This document shows positions 21,380 to 32,106 of a stretch of DNA of 64,000 bases, piece by piece. Location: contig OU342637.1 in assembly GCA_910589415.1 (NCBI GenBank), positions 33,820,162-33,884,161 of the forward strand, written 5' to 3'. The notes below the pieces were generated by a model. The model ran no database searches. It was not told the DNA's origin and saw nothing but the letters and a program-made list of their open reading frames with translations. The position numbers were made by a program, and so were the translations under genes. Numbering within the stretch: the stretch's first letter is position 1; every line of letters starts with the position of its first letter. Origin of the DNA: Malachius bipustulatus. Its lineage: Eukaryota; Arthropoda; Insecta; Coleoptera; Melyridae.

Positions 21380-24300
21380 TTACAAATCTAGGCGGACCGG
21401 TGGCCGTCTCGCTCTGGTAGATCTTCTAGGAATTCTGTCAGGAGGATACCTAGCTGGTACTCTGACTCTTACCTCAGGCTGTTGAGCTATCATGGCAGGT
21501 GCCGGATAATACAGAACTTGCGGGCAGTAGGGCAAGTAGGTCTGGGTATATTCTCGTACTCGTCGCTCCTCCTTTCGTACATCCTTATCCTTTGGTTCTG
21601 AGTCGTCATTTAAGTCATATTCACTGCTCTCCGAACTACTTTCGTCTGTCGAGTAAGTATCAAGGTCGACTTCTCTTCTCGTTTTTCTGACAGTTTTTGA
21701 ATTCTTATTCTTCCTACCGTGTCGTGTCTCTTGTTCCAGGACATATTCGTCTTCGTCAAATTCTTCGTCTTCTTCTTCTGTCTCCTCTTCGTTCTCGTCT
21801 TCTTCTTCTTCAATATCGTCCTCATGGTGGTCCACATACTTATCGATGTTGGCTTTACGTTTGGTAACCGGTCTGGTTATTTCTTTCAGTCGGGGGATGT
21901 CCTGAGGAGAAAGTCTCTCTACATACGGTTTCATTCTATCAATCATGACCGTGTATTCCTTCTGTTTGGTTTGGTGCTTTACAACGAATGTTTTCTCTCC
22001 TAATTTCTTGACTATTTCCATGGGTCCGAGCCAAGCGGCGCTCAATTTTCTTGAATGTCCCAACTTTGCAGCCATGTTTTTGATGTATACAAAATCTCCT
22101 TCGCTAAAATGTTTCTCTTTAGTCTTCTTGTCGTACTGAACCTTCCTCTTGACACCGGCTTTCTCCAAACTTTCACTAACCGTTTGATACACATTCTTAA
22201 ATCTTTCTGAAAGTTCTGCTGAGAAGTTTTCGTCGTAATTATATCTTCTTCTAGATGATGCTATAAAATCGTCCACGGGTAATTTCTGCTCTCGTCCGTG
22301 CATGAGATAGAACGGACTATGTCCTGTCGACGAGTGCACTCTTCCTCTTATGGCCATCAATATGTATGGTATATAGTCATCCCAGTCTCGTTGATTCTTT
22401 TCTATATAATGTGATAACATAATCTTCATATCCCGATGCATCCGTTCGATACTGCCATTTTCTTGTGGTGAATAACTTGCGGTGTGTATTTGGCGAATCC
22501 CCAATAACTTGCAAACTTCTTTCATTAGCTTTGAGGTAAATTCTGTTCCAAGATCACTTAGTAATTTACTTGGTGTTCCGTGCCTTGTTATTACATGCTC
22601 TACAAACGCTCTCGCCACTGTGTCGGCTTTGTGATCGGGCAGAGGTATTGCTTCCGGATATTTGGTGAACAGATCTAGTACGGTGAGTATGTATCGATTT
22701 CCTTTATATGTGCTTACCAATGGACCTACTATATCAACGGATATTGTTTCGAATGGTCTTGACGAATTGCGGAAAGTTTTTAGGGGTGCCTTTCCTAAGT
22801 GTGGGGATGTTTTCCTTTCTTGACACTTCTCGCAACTTCTACAATATTCGATAACATCCTTTCTCATGGTTAACCAATAAAATCTTCTCTGGATGATGCT
22901 AAGCGTCTTCTCTTGTCCAGGGTGTCCGACTAATGGTGAATCATGGAATTCCTGAAATACTTCTTTCCTCATTGATTTGGGTAACAGTAACAAATCTTCA
23001 TGATCTTGATTTCGTGTTAGGTATAGTATACCATCCTTGTCTATGTAGTATTTTTCTAAGGTCTCTGGATCTTCATTATGATATTGTTGTAGCACTATTC
23101 TGCAGTAGTCATCTCGTTCCTGTAATGTCTTTATCCTTTCCTTATCCCACATGGGTTCCCATGCTAAGTCCGGTTGGACTACGTTCACTGTTGCTTTGTT
23201 TTCTAAACCTTGTTCCTGTATTCCTTTATTATTCCTGGAACCCTGTTCCTGTATTTCTGTATTATTCCTGGAGCCCTGCTCCTGTAATCCTGTATTAGCC
23301 CTGGAGCCCTGCTCCTGTAATCCTTCATTATTCCTGGAACCCAGTTCCTGTAAATTTATATTATTCCCGGAGCCCTGCTCCTGTAAACCTTCATTATTCT
23401 TGGAACCCAGTTCCTGCAAATCTTCATTATTCCTGGAGCCCTGCTCCTGTAAACCTTCATTATTTCTGGAACCCAGTTCCTGTAAACCTTTATTATTCCT
23501 GGAGCCCTGCTCCTGTAAACCTTCATTATTCCTGGAACCCAGTTCCTGTAAACCTTTATTATTTCTGGAGCCCTGCTCCTGTAAACCTTCATTATTCCTG
23601 GAACCCAGTTCCTGTAAACTTTTATTATTCCGGGAGCCCTGCTCCTGTAATCCTGTATTATTTCTGGAACCCTGTTCCTGTAAACTTTTATTATTCCTGG
23701 AGCCCTGCTCCTGTAAACCTTCATTATTCCTGGAACCCAGTTCCTGTAAATCTTCATTATTTCTGGAGCCCTGCTCCTGTAAACCTTCATTATTCCTGGA
23801 ACCCAGTTCCTGTAAACCTTTATTATTCCTGGAGCCCTGCTCCTGTAAACCTTCATTATTCCTGGAACTCAGTTCCTGTAAACTTTTATTATTCCGGGAG
23901 CCCTGCTCCTGTAATCCTGTATTATTTCTGGAACCCTGTTCCTGTAAACTTTTATTATTCCTGGAGCCCTGCTCCTGTAAACCTTCATTATTCCTGGAAC
24001 CCAGTTCCTGTAAATCTTCATTATTTCTGGAGCCCTGCTCCTGTAAACCTTCATTATTCCTGGAACCCAGTTCCTGTAAACCTTTATTATTCCTGGAGCC
24101 CTGCTCCTGTAAACCTTCATTATTCCTGGAACCCAGTTCCTGTAAATTTATATTATTCCCGGAGCCCTGCTCCTGTAATCCTGTATTATTCTTGGAACCC
24201 AGTTCCTGTAAATCTTCATTATTTCTGGAGCCCTGCTCCTGTAAACCTTCATTATTCCTGGAATCGTGTTTCTCGGGTCCATATGCTCCAATCGCTCCTC

Positions 24301-25192
24301 TTCCTTTCCTCAGGGAAGTTCCAATAGGTGAAGTTATTCCTTGCAGGTCCCTTCCCAAGCCTTTTCCCGGTTGGAATCCCATCTGCAGCATTATCTTCAT
24401 CCCAGCTCCGTACGTAGAGCCATAACTTTCATTTATTGTTGTCTTCAGCTCATCGTGGCATTCCCTTGCTCCTGCTTGTTCTGTAATGTTGTTTACTTTC
24501 GTATTATCCTGTTGAATTCCTCCTGAGACAAATCTAATAAAAGGTTGGGGCAATGTGCGGTTTTGTCTGCTACCTAGATTTCTTCCATGTCCATATCCTG
24601 AACTACTCTTCGTGACCTTGGTTCCGGCATTCCCGGCCTTGCCGATGTCCTTGTGGTAATTTCTTCCTGAAATACTCTCGTAACTTCTGTTTCTGTTGTC
24701 GGCTGGTTTAGAGCGGTTTCTATTGGTCTCCCTATTCACCATATACACTCGTATTCCTCGGAGTTCATGTTCGGCTTCTTCGTTTGTCAACACTACTAAC
24801 GTCACGCCCCACAAGTGCAATTTTGGCGCTGCTGTTGGATTGTACTGGAAGGTGCAAGCCTGTTGACTAAGAAAATCTCTGCCCAGTAATATGTCTGCTT
24901 CCTGAAACAATCTGTCGTCTACGATAATAAGGGACGCTTTTGCTTCTCCTCTTTTCTTAGGCTTAACATCAATAGTCACATTGATGACTCCATGTAATTG
25001 TAAGGCATGTCCTGTCACTCCTACCAATTTTACCAGATCTTCAGTGGAACGACGATTGGCGTAGGTTGGTACTATGCTTTTTCTAATGAGCGAGGCTGAA
25101 GCTCCGGTGTCTAATAAGCATTTTCTTGGAATTCCCTCTACGTTTAATATTACTAAATATGGTACGGCCTCTGTTGAATAATTAATTACCAT
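21380..25192 (-). CDS. pol: Pol-like protein: protease, G-patch, repeat array, integrase; no RT
   Basis: 1270 residues from the first Met; the frame is open further upstream to the gag stop, so translation by frameshift is likely. Domains in order: retropepsin (LLDTGAS at about 26-32, ILLGRDF near 96), G-patch (about 255-305, GFQPGKGLGRDLQG), 32 repeats of 11 residues (about 310-663), integrase HHCC zinc finger (about 745-790, GHPGQEKT, then CRSCEKCQ), and an integrase core with D (SVDIVGP, about 818), D (LSDLGTEF, about 882) and E (ENGSIERM, about 918). A GPY/F-like region and a long acidic tract follow. Reverse transcriptase and RNase H, expected between protease and integrase, are absent. 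Confidence 0.9.
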   Translation of the reverse strand: MVINYSTEAVPYLVILNVEGIPRKCLLDTGASASLIRKSIVPTYANRRSTEDLVKLVGVTGHALQLHGVINVTIDVKPKKRGEAKASLIIVDDRLFQEADILLGRDFLSQQACTFQYNPTAAPKLHLWGVTLVVLTNEEAEHELRGIRVYMVNRETNRNRSKPADNRNRSYESISGRNYHKDIGKAGNAGTKVTKSSSGYGHGRNLGSRQNRTLPQPFIRFVSGGIQQDNTKVNNITEQAGARECHDELKTTINESYGSTYGAGMKIMLQMGFQPGKGLGRDLQGITSPIGTSLRKGRGAIGAYGPEKHDSRNNEGLQEQGSRNNEDLQELGSKNNTGLQEQGSGNNINLQELGSRNNEGLQEQGSRNNKGLQELGSRNNEGLQEQGSRNNEDLQELGSRNNEGLQEQGSRNNKSLQEQGSRNNTGLQEQGSRNNKSLQELSSRNNEGLQEQGSRNNKGLQELGSRNNEGLQEQGSRNNEDLQELGSRNNEGLQEQGSRNNKSLQEQGSRNNTGLQEQGSRNNKSLQELGSRNNEGLQEQGSRNNKGLQELGSRNNEGLQEQGSRNNKGLQELGSRNNEGLQEQGSRNNEDLQELGSKNNEGLQEQGSGNNINLQELGSRNNEGLQEQGSRANTGLQEQGSRNNTEIQEQGSRNNKGIQEQGLENKATVNVVQPDLAWEPMWDKERIKTLQERDDYCRIVLQQYHNEDPETLEKYYIDKDGILYLTRNQDHEDLLLLPKSMRKEVFQEFHDSPLVGHPGQEKTLSIIQRRFYWLTMRKDVIEYCRSCEKCQERKTSPHLGKAPLKTFRNSSRPFETISVDIVGPLVSTYKGNRYILTVLDLFTKYPEAIPLPDHKADTVARAFVEHVITRHGTPSKLLSDLGTEFTSKLMKEVCKLLGIRQIHTASYSPQENGSIERMHRDMKIMLSHYIEKNQRDWDDYIPYILMAIRGRVHSSTGHSPFYLMHGREQKLPVDDFIASSRRRYNYDENFSAELSERFKNVYQTVSESLEKAGVKRKVQYDKKTKEKHFSEGDFVYIKNMAAKLGHSRKLSAAWLGPMEIVKKLGEKTFVVKHQTKQKEYTVMIDRMKPYVERLSPQDIPRLKEITRPVTKRKANIDKYVDHHEDDIEEEEDENEEETEEEDEEFDEDEYVLEQETRHGRKNKNSKTVRKTRREVDLDTYSTDESSSESSEYDLNDDSEPKDKDVRKEERRVREYTQTYLPYCPQVLYYPAPAMIAQQPEVRVRVPARYPPDRIPRRSTRARRPPVRLDL
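23205..24262 (-). repeat. 33-bp tandem array (32 units) inside pol
   Basis: Each unit encodes LQE(Q/L)GSRNN plus two variable residues. Units ending the motif in Q or L mostly alternate. Blocks of eight units recur almost unchanged (about units 5-12 and 13-20), so a 264-bp higher-order repeat is present. All units keep the frame. The array sits where the reverse transcriptase should be. Confidence 0.9.
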
Positions 25193-25290
25193 CGGAATAC
25201 AGCCTTGATGTTCTAGTTTAACGTCTCTTTCGGACGAATTTCCCCCTCTATCACTACGGCTCGCTGGTTGGGGAAGGGCAGGTCGCCGTC

Positions 25291-26310
25291 CTAGTTTAAC
25301 GTCTCTCTCGGACGAGTTTCTTCTTGGGTGGTGTTCTCACTCCTTCCCTCCTCTTCTAGGATGATCGTGCAGTCTTTCGCCCAATGCCCTTCATTCCCAC
25401 ATCGATAACAACCTTGATTACGAGGACGTCCTTGACCTCCGTTTCGATTATTCCAGGGTCTGTAGTTCCGGTTATAATCATAACCTATGTTTGTCCCTTG
25501 TCTATTGTCTGTCTGCGTCTGGTTTCTAGGACAGTCCCTTTTGAAGTGCCCTTCCTGATCACATCCGAAGCATTTTCTGGGAGATTGGTTGGCTCTGTCT
25601 TCTCTAACCGGTTGCCTTACTCTAGAGTTACGAATTCCCCTCACTGTGCCTCCCTGAGTTCTCTGTTTCAGCATGGCCTGTGTCATTTCCTGTACCTTTA
25701 CTATCTGTTCTGCCTTATCAATGGTTAACGCTGGTTCTGATAGCAGAGTGGTTCCTACTTTTTCCAGTAGATCTCTTCTCAGGCCTGTCTTAAATTGATT
25801 TAAGACCAACTGTTCCAATTGCAATTTTACTCCGGCCTTCTGATTGTCATTTGCTCCTTTTAAGCTTTCTGCCAAAGCACACGCTCCTAGGTACTTCAGT
25901 CTCGTGCTAAATGACGCTACTCCCTCATCTGACCTTTGGTAGCATCTCCCCAATTTTAGCAACGCTTCTCCTGGCATGCGCGTCTGTGTGAATTTTTTAA
26001 TGAACTTCTCCTTCAGTTCTTCGTATGTTAAATTATTTAACTCCTCTTCGGACTTGAAATATTGTGCTGCCTCACCAGTTAGTTTAAATTTAAAAATTTT
26101 CAAGGTATCTTCCCTAGACAAATCGTCTAATCTTGCTCTGGCTTCTAGCCTTGTAAAATATTCTGCCACAGAACTTTTTCCGTTATAAAACTCGAACGTG
26201 CCTGCCAGCACTCCTAAACTAATTTTCTGTTGGGTTGTTATATTAAAATTTTGGACGGGAGGTCCTGCTGGTCCCGCCGCTGCTAGTTCTTCAGGATCTT
26301 CTAAAGGCAT
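25291..26310 (-). CDS. gag: Gag polyprotein of the LTR element
   Basis: 339 residues. The N-terminal two thirds is a gypsy-type capsid (FEFYNGKSSVAEYFTRLE, LKIFKFKLTGEAAQYF, YEELKEKFIKKF, SFSTRLKYLG). Two CCHC zinc knuckles follow near the C-terminus: CFGCDQEGHFKRDC and CYRCGNEGHWAKDC. It would form the particle and bind the RNA. The ORF ends in GTTAAAC TAG, a likely -1 frameshift site leading into the pol-like frame. The leader between primer site and start (26311-26954) is non-coding and contains a T-run at about 26605-26625. Confidence 0.92.
   Translation of the reverse strand: MPLEDPEELAAAGPAGPPVQNFNITTQQKISLGVLAGTFEFYNGKSSVAEYFTRLEARARLDDLSREDTLKIFKFKLTGEAAQYFKSEEELNNLTYEELKEKFIKKFTQTRMPGEALLKLGRCYQRSDEGVASFSTRLKYLGACALAESLKGANDNQKAGVKLQLEQLVLNQFKTGLRRDLLEKVGTTLLSEPALTIDKAEQIVKVQEMTQAMLKQRTQGGTVRGIRNSRVRQPVREDRANQSPRKCFGCDQEGHFKRDCPRNQTQTDNRQGTNIGYDYNRNYRPWNNRNGGQGRPRNQGCYRCGNEGHWAKDCTIILEEEGRSENTTQEETRPRETLN
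25294..25300 (-). promoter_or_regulatory. Putative -1 ribosomal frameshift heptamer GTTAAAC
   Basis: In the gag frame the last codons read G TTA AAC TAG. The pol frame is -1 relative to gag and is open through this point and on to the integrase. A slip on this heptamer would therefore make Gag-Pol. GUUAAAC before UAG is, to my knowledge, the equine arteritis virus slippery site. A second GTTAAAC, within a repeat of about 27 bases, lies at 25216-25222 in the pol frame. Confidence 0.65.
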
Positions 26311-26954
26311 TTTGACCTATTTATTGTCACGCGATTATAGGTAGATAAATTAAAAAAAAATTGCCAAAATATATTTTTCACACTTCTGCAAGTCTAAATC
26401 ACACTATTTTTATTATTTCAATAGCTCAACCGATTCACTGACACAACACTCCTTCATAATTTTCACTTCACGATGTCACCATACACGATTACGCAATTCT
26501 TGTTTACCACGCGACATATCTCCCACCAAATATATCAACAAAAAAAATAAAAATAGTTTAAATAAATAACCATATTCATGCCCCCATGCAAGTTAGTAAT
26601 TATTTTTTTTTTTTTTTTTTTTTAATTGCCACCTTTTAAATAACAACTACCTATATGAAATATTTATTCACCATGTGAACACCGCTTCAGAATTCAGTAT
26701 TACTTAATAAGTCACGTGAATTATTTAGGTATCTACCTATTCACCGTGTGAACACCGCTTTAGCGACGGCATCTCATGCCGGCGTCACGTACGTGCTTTT
26801 GGCTGAAATTCCTGCACCTACCTACTTATAATGATATCTGTTACCTACAAGGCTCGCTCACCTACTTAATTCATGTAAAATTATTAATTTCGATATTCAG
26901 CGAATGATTTTTGATAAAACAGAGCCACGCGCCCCTCAAAACACCCCAAAACTA

Positions 26955-26971
26955 CCCCACACCTGACACCA
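26955..26971 (-). promoter_or_regulatory. Primer binding site, tRNA-Leu-like
   Basis: Two bases after the 5' LTR the minus strand reads TGGTGTCAGGTGTGGGG. TGGTGTCAG is complementary to the 3' end of tRNA-Leu genes (CTGACA plus CCA). The rest of the match could not be checked against this species' tRNAs. Confidence 0.7.
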
Positions 26972-26973
26972 GA

Positions 26974-29182
26974 TGTAACCGGCGGGGGATGAGATGATGT
27001 GAAAATCTCTTTTCCTTAACGTTCACTCTTCCGATAGATCGAACACACAACTTGCGTTGTTTGCTCTCACTATCGTTATTATGAAGTTAAAGTCTCCCTG
27101 TCACATTAGTCCTTTGGCTGGCCGAGCGGTTTGTCAGAAAAAGGCTTTCGAAAAGAATGGTAGGTAGGGGCTACACCATCTCAATTAATATGAGTGGCAG
27201 CTCTTTTTGGGGATTATTCGAGGTAACTCATGGCTCTATTCTATACTTATCTTTCGCTGATGTTTCCTGAAATCTGGACTTCTGCCCTGTTGGTCATCTT
27301 AATAATTATTGTAGGTAGCTTTATATCACTGACTTGATCTTGTCACTTACTCACTGGGAAGTTTATTGTTGAACAAATAAAATTTAGAAAATAATAAAAA
27401 TCAATTAAATTCTACTGACTTCCTCTGCCTTGTTGTAACTCAAGTTATTCGATTATTAATTTGATGCTTTAATTAAATTTCATGGGTGGAAAAGAAAGGC
27501 CACATTGCAAATAAATTTACAATTTATTAAAATTTAAATTAATTGGAAAACGACTACATTTATTTGAAATAAGAAATATCACGATTGTCAATCGATTGAT
27601 TAATTATTGGTCAATGACTTAATCCTAGGTAAACCTGTATCTGGAGCAATAAAACATTTCGGTCGCGTTCATTGCGGGTTAATTTCCCTTGAGTGAATTT
27701 CGTACCAAAAGTCGCGATTTCTGGCCAGTCATCCTTCTAAGGGGATGGACCAAAAATTTAGATAGTGATCACTCCGATATTTTTTATTACTCCCCCATCC
27801 AATTTAGAAATACAACTAGATGCTCCAAGCACCCACAAAAATAATAAATTCGTTAACCGACCATTATAGAATTTTAAGGTGAACCAGCCTTTGCTGGCTT
27901 ACGAACAATAAACTAAAATTATGCCAATTTTAGGACTCGAAGACATAAGTAGGTATGTTATTCTTAATTACAAAATATTTTAATCAGACTGACACCGTCT
28001 GTCCATTATTGATGAACTAATTCCTGAATTTTAACTCATCGAGTCGTAAAATTGGAGGTGGCATAAAAAAAAATAAATGAAAGGTTAATCTTACAGACTA
28101 CATTCTACCTTAACATCCGTTGGCAGCAGGCTCTTGTTTACTATTGATCCTTACATTATTTGTCCACAAACAACACTTGTACACTTCCGAACCTAACGGA
28201 CCCTTATGACCCTAATAGTTAATCACCGTGGCGCGATCACTCCCTCGCCTATGCGATTCGTCTCTCTTAATTTGCTCTCCTAGCACTATTACCCGCCTAT
28301 TTTTCCGGCCTATACGATTCCCTTTATCTATGGATTAACTTTCCCTTAAAATTTGCCGCGCTCCCAGAGCATTCTGCGACCGACGATTAAGTACCACTAC
28401 CCTCGTCTTCCTATTTTAATTAATCCGCGCACCCCGTGCGATTAATTTCTCCCGGTACCCCGTACCGCATTATTTAATTATTTTCCTATATCTCCATAAA
28501 TTCTCTCGCGCCCCCAGAGCACTTACGGTCAACGATTCACTCCTGTGTTGAGTCCCCACGTAACCGAGTTCCTATCCTATCACACTCCCTCGCGACCAAC
28601 GCTTACTCTATTATTGTCTCGATTTATTTATTTCCGCGTACCTACTCCGCGAGTACCTATACAATCAACTCTCTATCTTCTCCGCGGATTCTATGCTACC
28701 ATCTTCCCCGACACCCGGTGTCGTCTTTTTCCGATTTTCAACCCCCTAGGTCTAAGCGTCACTGCCTAAGCTTTTCACGTTACCGACTCGCGTCTTTACA
28801 CCCAACTTCTGTGTGTTCACTCTCGTGTCTACCTACTTAATCCTCTCCGTGACCTGATTAAATTCATTATCCCGTGTCTAGACGTAATGGAATTTTCTAT
28901 TCGCTAGTTTTGCCGCCTGTTACAAACGGACCCTTGTTCATGTCGTCCGTTTCTCATGGATTTCAGTTACGCGAGCCTTCTGCCAAGGCCAACCTCCAGA
29001 CTATAACTAACTATTATACATGCATCATTAAGATTATAATATTCTTAACAGAGAAAAGACCTGAGCTCTATGTTCAAATGTAAATCACGTTTTACTTCTG
29101 GATATTTTTCTTTTACCCAGCTGAATTCTTAATTCCCCTGATATTTCAAAATACGGACTGTCGATGTTCTCGACATGTCACA
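26974..29182 (-). repeat. 5' LTR (2209 bp) of the env-bearing element
   Basis: On the minus strand it begins TGTGACATGTCGAG and ends CCGCCGGTTACA. It has the same length as the other LTR, and all segments compared by eye were identical, including small ORFs within it. Unusually long for a gypsy-like LTR. It contains the cluster of three-base-loop hairpins described for the other copy. Confidence 0.9.
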
Positions 29183-29186
29183 GTTA

Positions 29187-31914
29187 TCTTGAAGTATAAT
29201 AGGGACCTGGCGGCGTGTTGGCTGACCATTGCTGATGCTGATTGATTGCCCTGCTATAGTAATGGCCATAGATAATATGCAGTGTGGGTAGCATAGGGCA
29301 ATGCATTTTAAATGGGCAAAAAACTGACAGCGTTGTCAGTTCAATGCAAGCAGTGCCACAGGTTCATATAAAAATATTAAAATCGAAAGATAATTGACAT
29401 TTCTATTCTCAGGATTTCTAGACAAAAATAATTGAGGTTCTGTTGAAATGTCAAAAAGTAATAATTTTTGATGTTTGTATAACGTATAGACTGCATATTG
29501 CAATGCTTGCGGCTATTGCTTTTACATTATAAAAATATTATTTGAACACATTCCTTATTTAAAGAGGTAGGTAAAATGAAAATCGTAGTGCTTGTTGATA
29601 AAATTTTATTTCTTGCTACTTTATTGATGACTTTATTTATCAAGGCTTCCCTATTTGGGAAGTGACGATTATTTGATAGATAGGGCAGGTATACTGCCTT
29701 TGCATTTTATGTATAGTCCTGTTAATATAGGAAGGCGAGTAAATTCTTACTGCGCAAAAAGGGTGGGTACCGTCTCCGACTCCATAAATATTTGTTGTCC
29801 AATATCAACAATGTTATAGTCGGCGTCCACCTTAAAAAAACAACCAACCAGATAAGGCTGATAAGAGTATCTCCGCCGTTCATCGAACGTGTAAATTATT
29901 AGTGGCGGTGAGCAAAGCTCGCAAGATGCGTAGTTCACGCCCAGCCTTCGCCTTCATATAAAAATCAAGCAGTATTCATTAACACTTTTAGAAAAAACAA
30001 CTTCGAGTAGATGTCTCAGTATTTTTGCCAGTTATGTATAAGATTCTCCTTTGGCCGTATACGGCAATGTAATCATATAATCATCTTCTATCTTCACGTA
30101 GTGCCTATCACTTGCAAATTACTTCTTTTCATCAGGGGACTTAGGTCAAGTACTTACTTTATTCTTCTTCTCAGTGGGATGTTACCAATGAGTCTGTTAA
30201 CATGTGCTTTTTCAGTCTTAATTCAATTTGATTCAAACTGATTCAAATTAAATATTTCAAAATATTAAATTAAATATACATCAACACTCGTATTAGCTTG
30301 GAGCCTAGGTATTTGCTGTTGAACTGAGAACTTGTTGTTGCGGTCCAAGAATATTTCGTTTTGTTTAAAAAAACAAAACAACATACGCACTGTCTCCGAG
30401 AAAGAAGGAATAGTGTATTGGTTTTTAGCTTAAGTGCAGAAAAATAATATTGAGACTCAAAATCGCTGTCCGTTATTCAAGTATTCAAGAAATAATACAA
30501 AAATAAATATAACTTCGTGAATTATTTTATGACCTCTGTAATTAACGTGACAGTTTTATTATTTACTTAATTATCAATGTTTGGTTACCAACGCAACGTC
30601 AATTATTGCCACTAAACAGAGTATCTGTCAGTTGAAAATTCAAATTCCCCATCTACCTAATTATTCTGTGGAGTAAGCGTAAATGTAGATTTTTAGGAAA
30701 TGTGTTCTGGCAAGAAATTGTAGAAGGAATGACAAATACCGCGCCATAGCATTTACATTCATTTAGTATAAATAATAATATAAGGCATATACTTATACTA
30801 CATTATTATTATCAATATAAGTATGTATTATACCTACACCTACGAATATGTTCTGACTTACTAAATAATCGAAACAATTTTGTTCATAAAATGGATATTA
30901 ATTTGAAAAAGAAGAATATAATAAACTTTGACGGATTCAAAAGAATATAATAATTAATATCTGAATATTGTAATATTATAATGTATGAAGTTATAAACTC
31001 TACTGTGCTGTTCCATTTTGTGCAATCCTCACTTATGAACGAGATCAATGTTAAAAGAGCAATCTGCGGAGGTACAAAATGTTACAGAAGTGCAACGAAT
31101 TAAATCGTTTTCAAAATGAAGAGCGTACGCTCGTGGACGCCTGCTTCCCAGAAGTACGACAAAAGCGGCAACTATGAGCGCCATAAGAGCACTGCTGCAT
31201 TATAATAACTATGGCACTTACTATAGAACTATAGAGGTACGACAACGTGGAACGTGCGAACGTGCCGGGAATTTCCAGATTCGCGATTCGCGGCCGCGGC
31301 ACTACACAGTAGGTCATCAAAGGGTTCGTGTTACGTCACGAGGTTTAGTGCCGCAAATTCCTATGCAAGAGGTACTTTTGAGATACGATATGGTACAACG
31401 CCAACGCATGGTACAACCGTTGATTGAAAGAATAGGGAAGATACGCAACGTAATGTAAAATTGTGTGCTCGGTCGCTCGAGCTACCCTCTTTCCCCTTTA
31501 TCCACATATCGGTTCATTTGAAGGTGCTGCCAGCCCCGCAGAGTGTGTTGAAATTATAGAACTATAGTGGAAGAGGGTGTTTATAGCCCCAACCGGTTTA
31601 ACTTTTAACTTTTTATAGTAGGTCAGAGCTCCGGAGCGGTTCTTATTATTTTTATTTCCTGGATTTCATATTCATCTCCATCTCAATTCTCAATTTTCAA
31701 GCTTTTCTCAGCAACAAACAAATAATCACCATAAATCTTGCATTTACTATTATGGTATATGATATACCTAAGTACCTGTTTACTAAATTAACGATATGAA
31801 TTTATGAAAATTTCGATAATTAATTAATAATAGGTACTTCTAATGAGTTATTTTTTCGAAAACAAAAGGTATCTTTTAACCGAACGCCATAAAAACAATA
31901 ACAGCGGGTATTTT
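29187..31914. other. WDR46 intron 1 sequence, no gene seen
   Basis: AT-rich intronic sequence. An imperfect palindrome of TATACTTATA type lies near 30785-30830. The ORF of about 94 codons at 31174-31458 has no family resemblance and is judged accidental. Motif ATAGAACTATAG recurs near 31212 and 31556. Confidence 0.4.
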
Positions 31915-32106
31915 AAAGGCTCTTTAAGTTAACGGGCAGATTTCTGTGGTCATTTCTGAAGAAGGTATCGAGCCTAAGTGAAAATTTTTAAAATTTATCT
32001 ATACTCGACATGAAAGTAATTACAAAAACGTTAATGAAAGTCATTCGACGTCGATAGTAGCTTCAAAAACGAGCACAGAAATCTGCCCGTTAGCCTAATG
32101 AGCCTT
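31915..32106. mobile_element. Small MITE-like inverted repeat
   Basis: AAAGGCTCTTTAAGTTAACG, then GGCAGATTTCTGTG, is matched by an inverted imperfect copy at 32072-32106. Total about 190 bp. No target duplication identified. Confidence 0.45.

Larger units (their letters stand above)
16048..29182 (-). mobile_element. Ty3/gypsy-type LTR element with env but without reverse transcriptase
   Basis: A 13,135-bp element with 2209-bp LTRs at both ends and a perfect target duplication GTTA (16044-16047, 29183-29186). On the minus strand the order is LTR, primer site, gag, pol-like ORF (protease, G-patch, repeat array, integrase), env, polypurine tract, LTR. The integrase has the gypsy-type layout. 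No reverse transcriptase or RNase H motif occurs anywhere between the LTRs. All three ORFs are uninterrupted and the LTRs match wherever compared, so the insertion looks recent. It lies antisense inside WDR46 intron 1. If mobile, it would need RT in trans. Confidence 0.9.

Noticed and set aside
23356..24120. Other-frame minus-strand ORFs in the repeat array
   Set aside because: Shadows of the pol repeat in another frame.
23151..24425. Long plus-strand ORF of 424 codons
   Set aside because: It is the antisense reading of the 33-bp repeat array in pol; the period keeps all frames open. It resembles no family.
31174..31458. 94-codon plus ORF in WDR46 intron 1
   Set aside because: No recognisable domain and no splice context linking it to WDR46.
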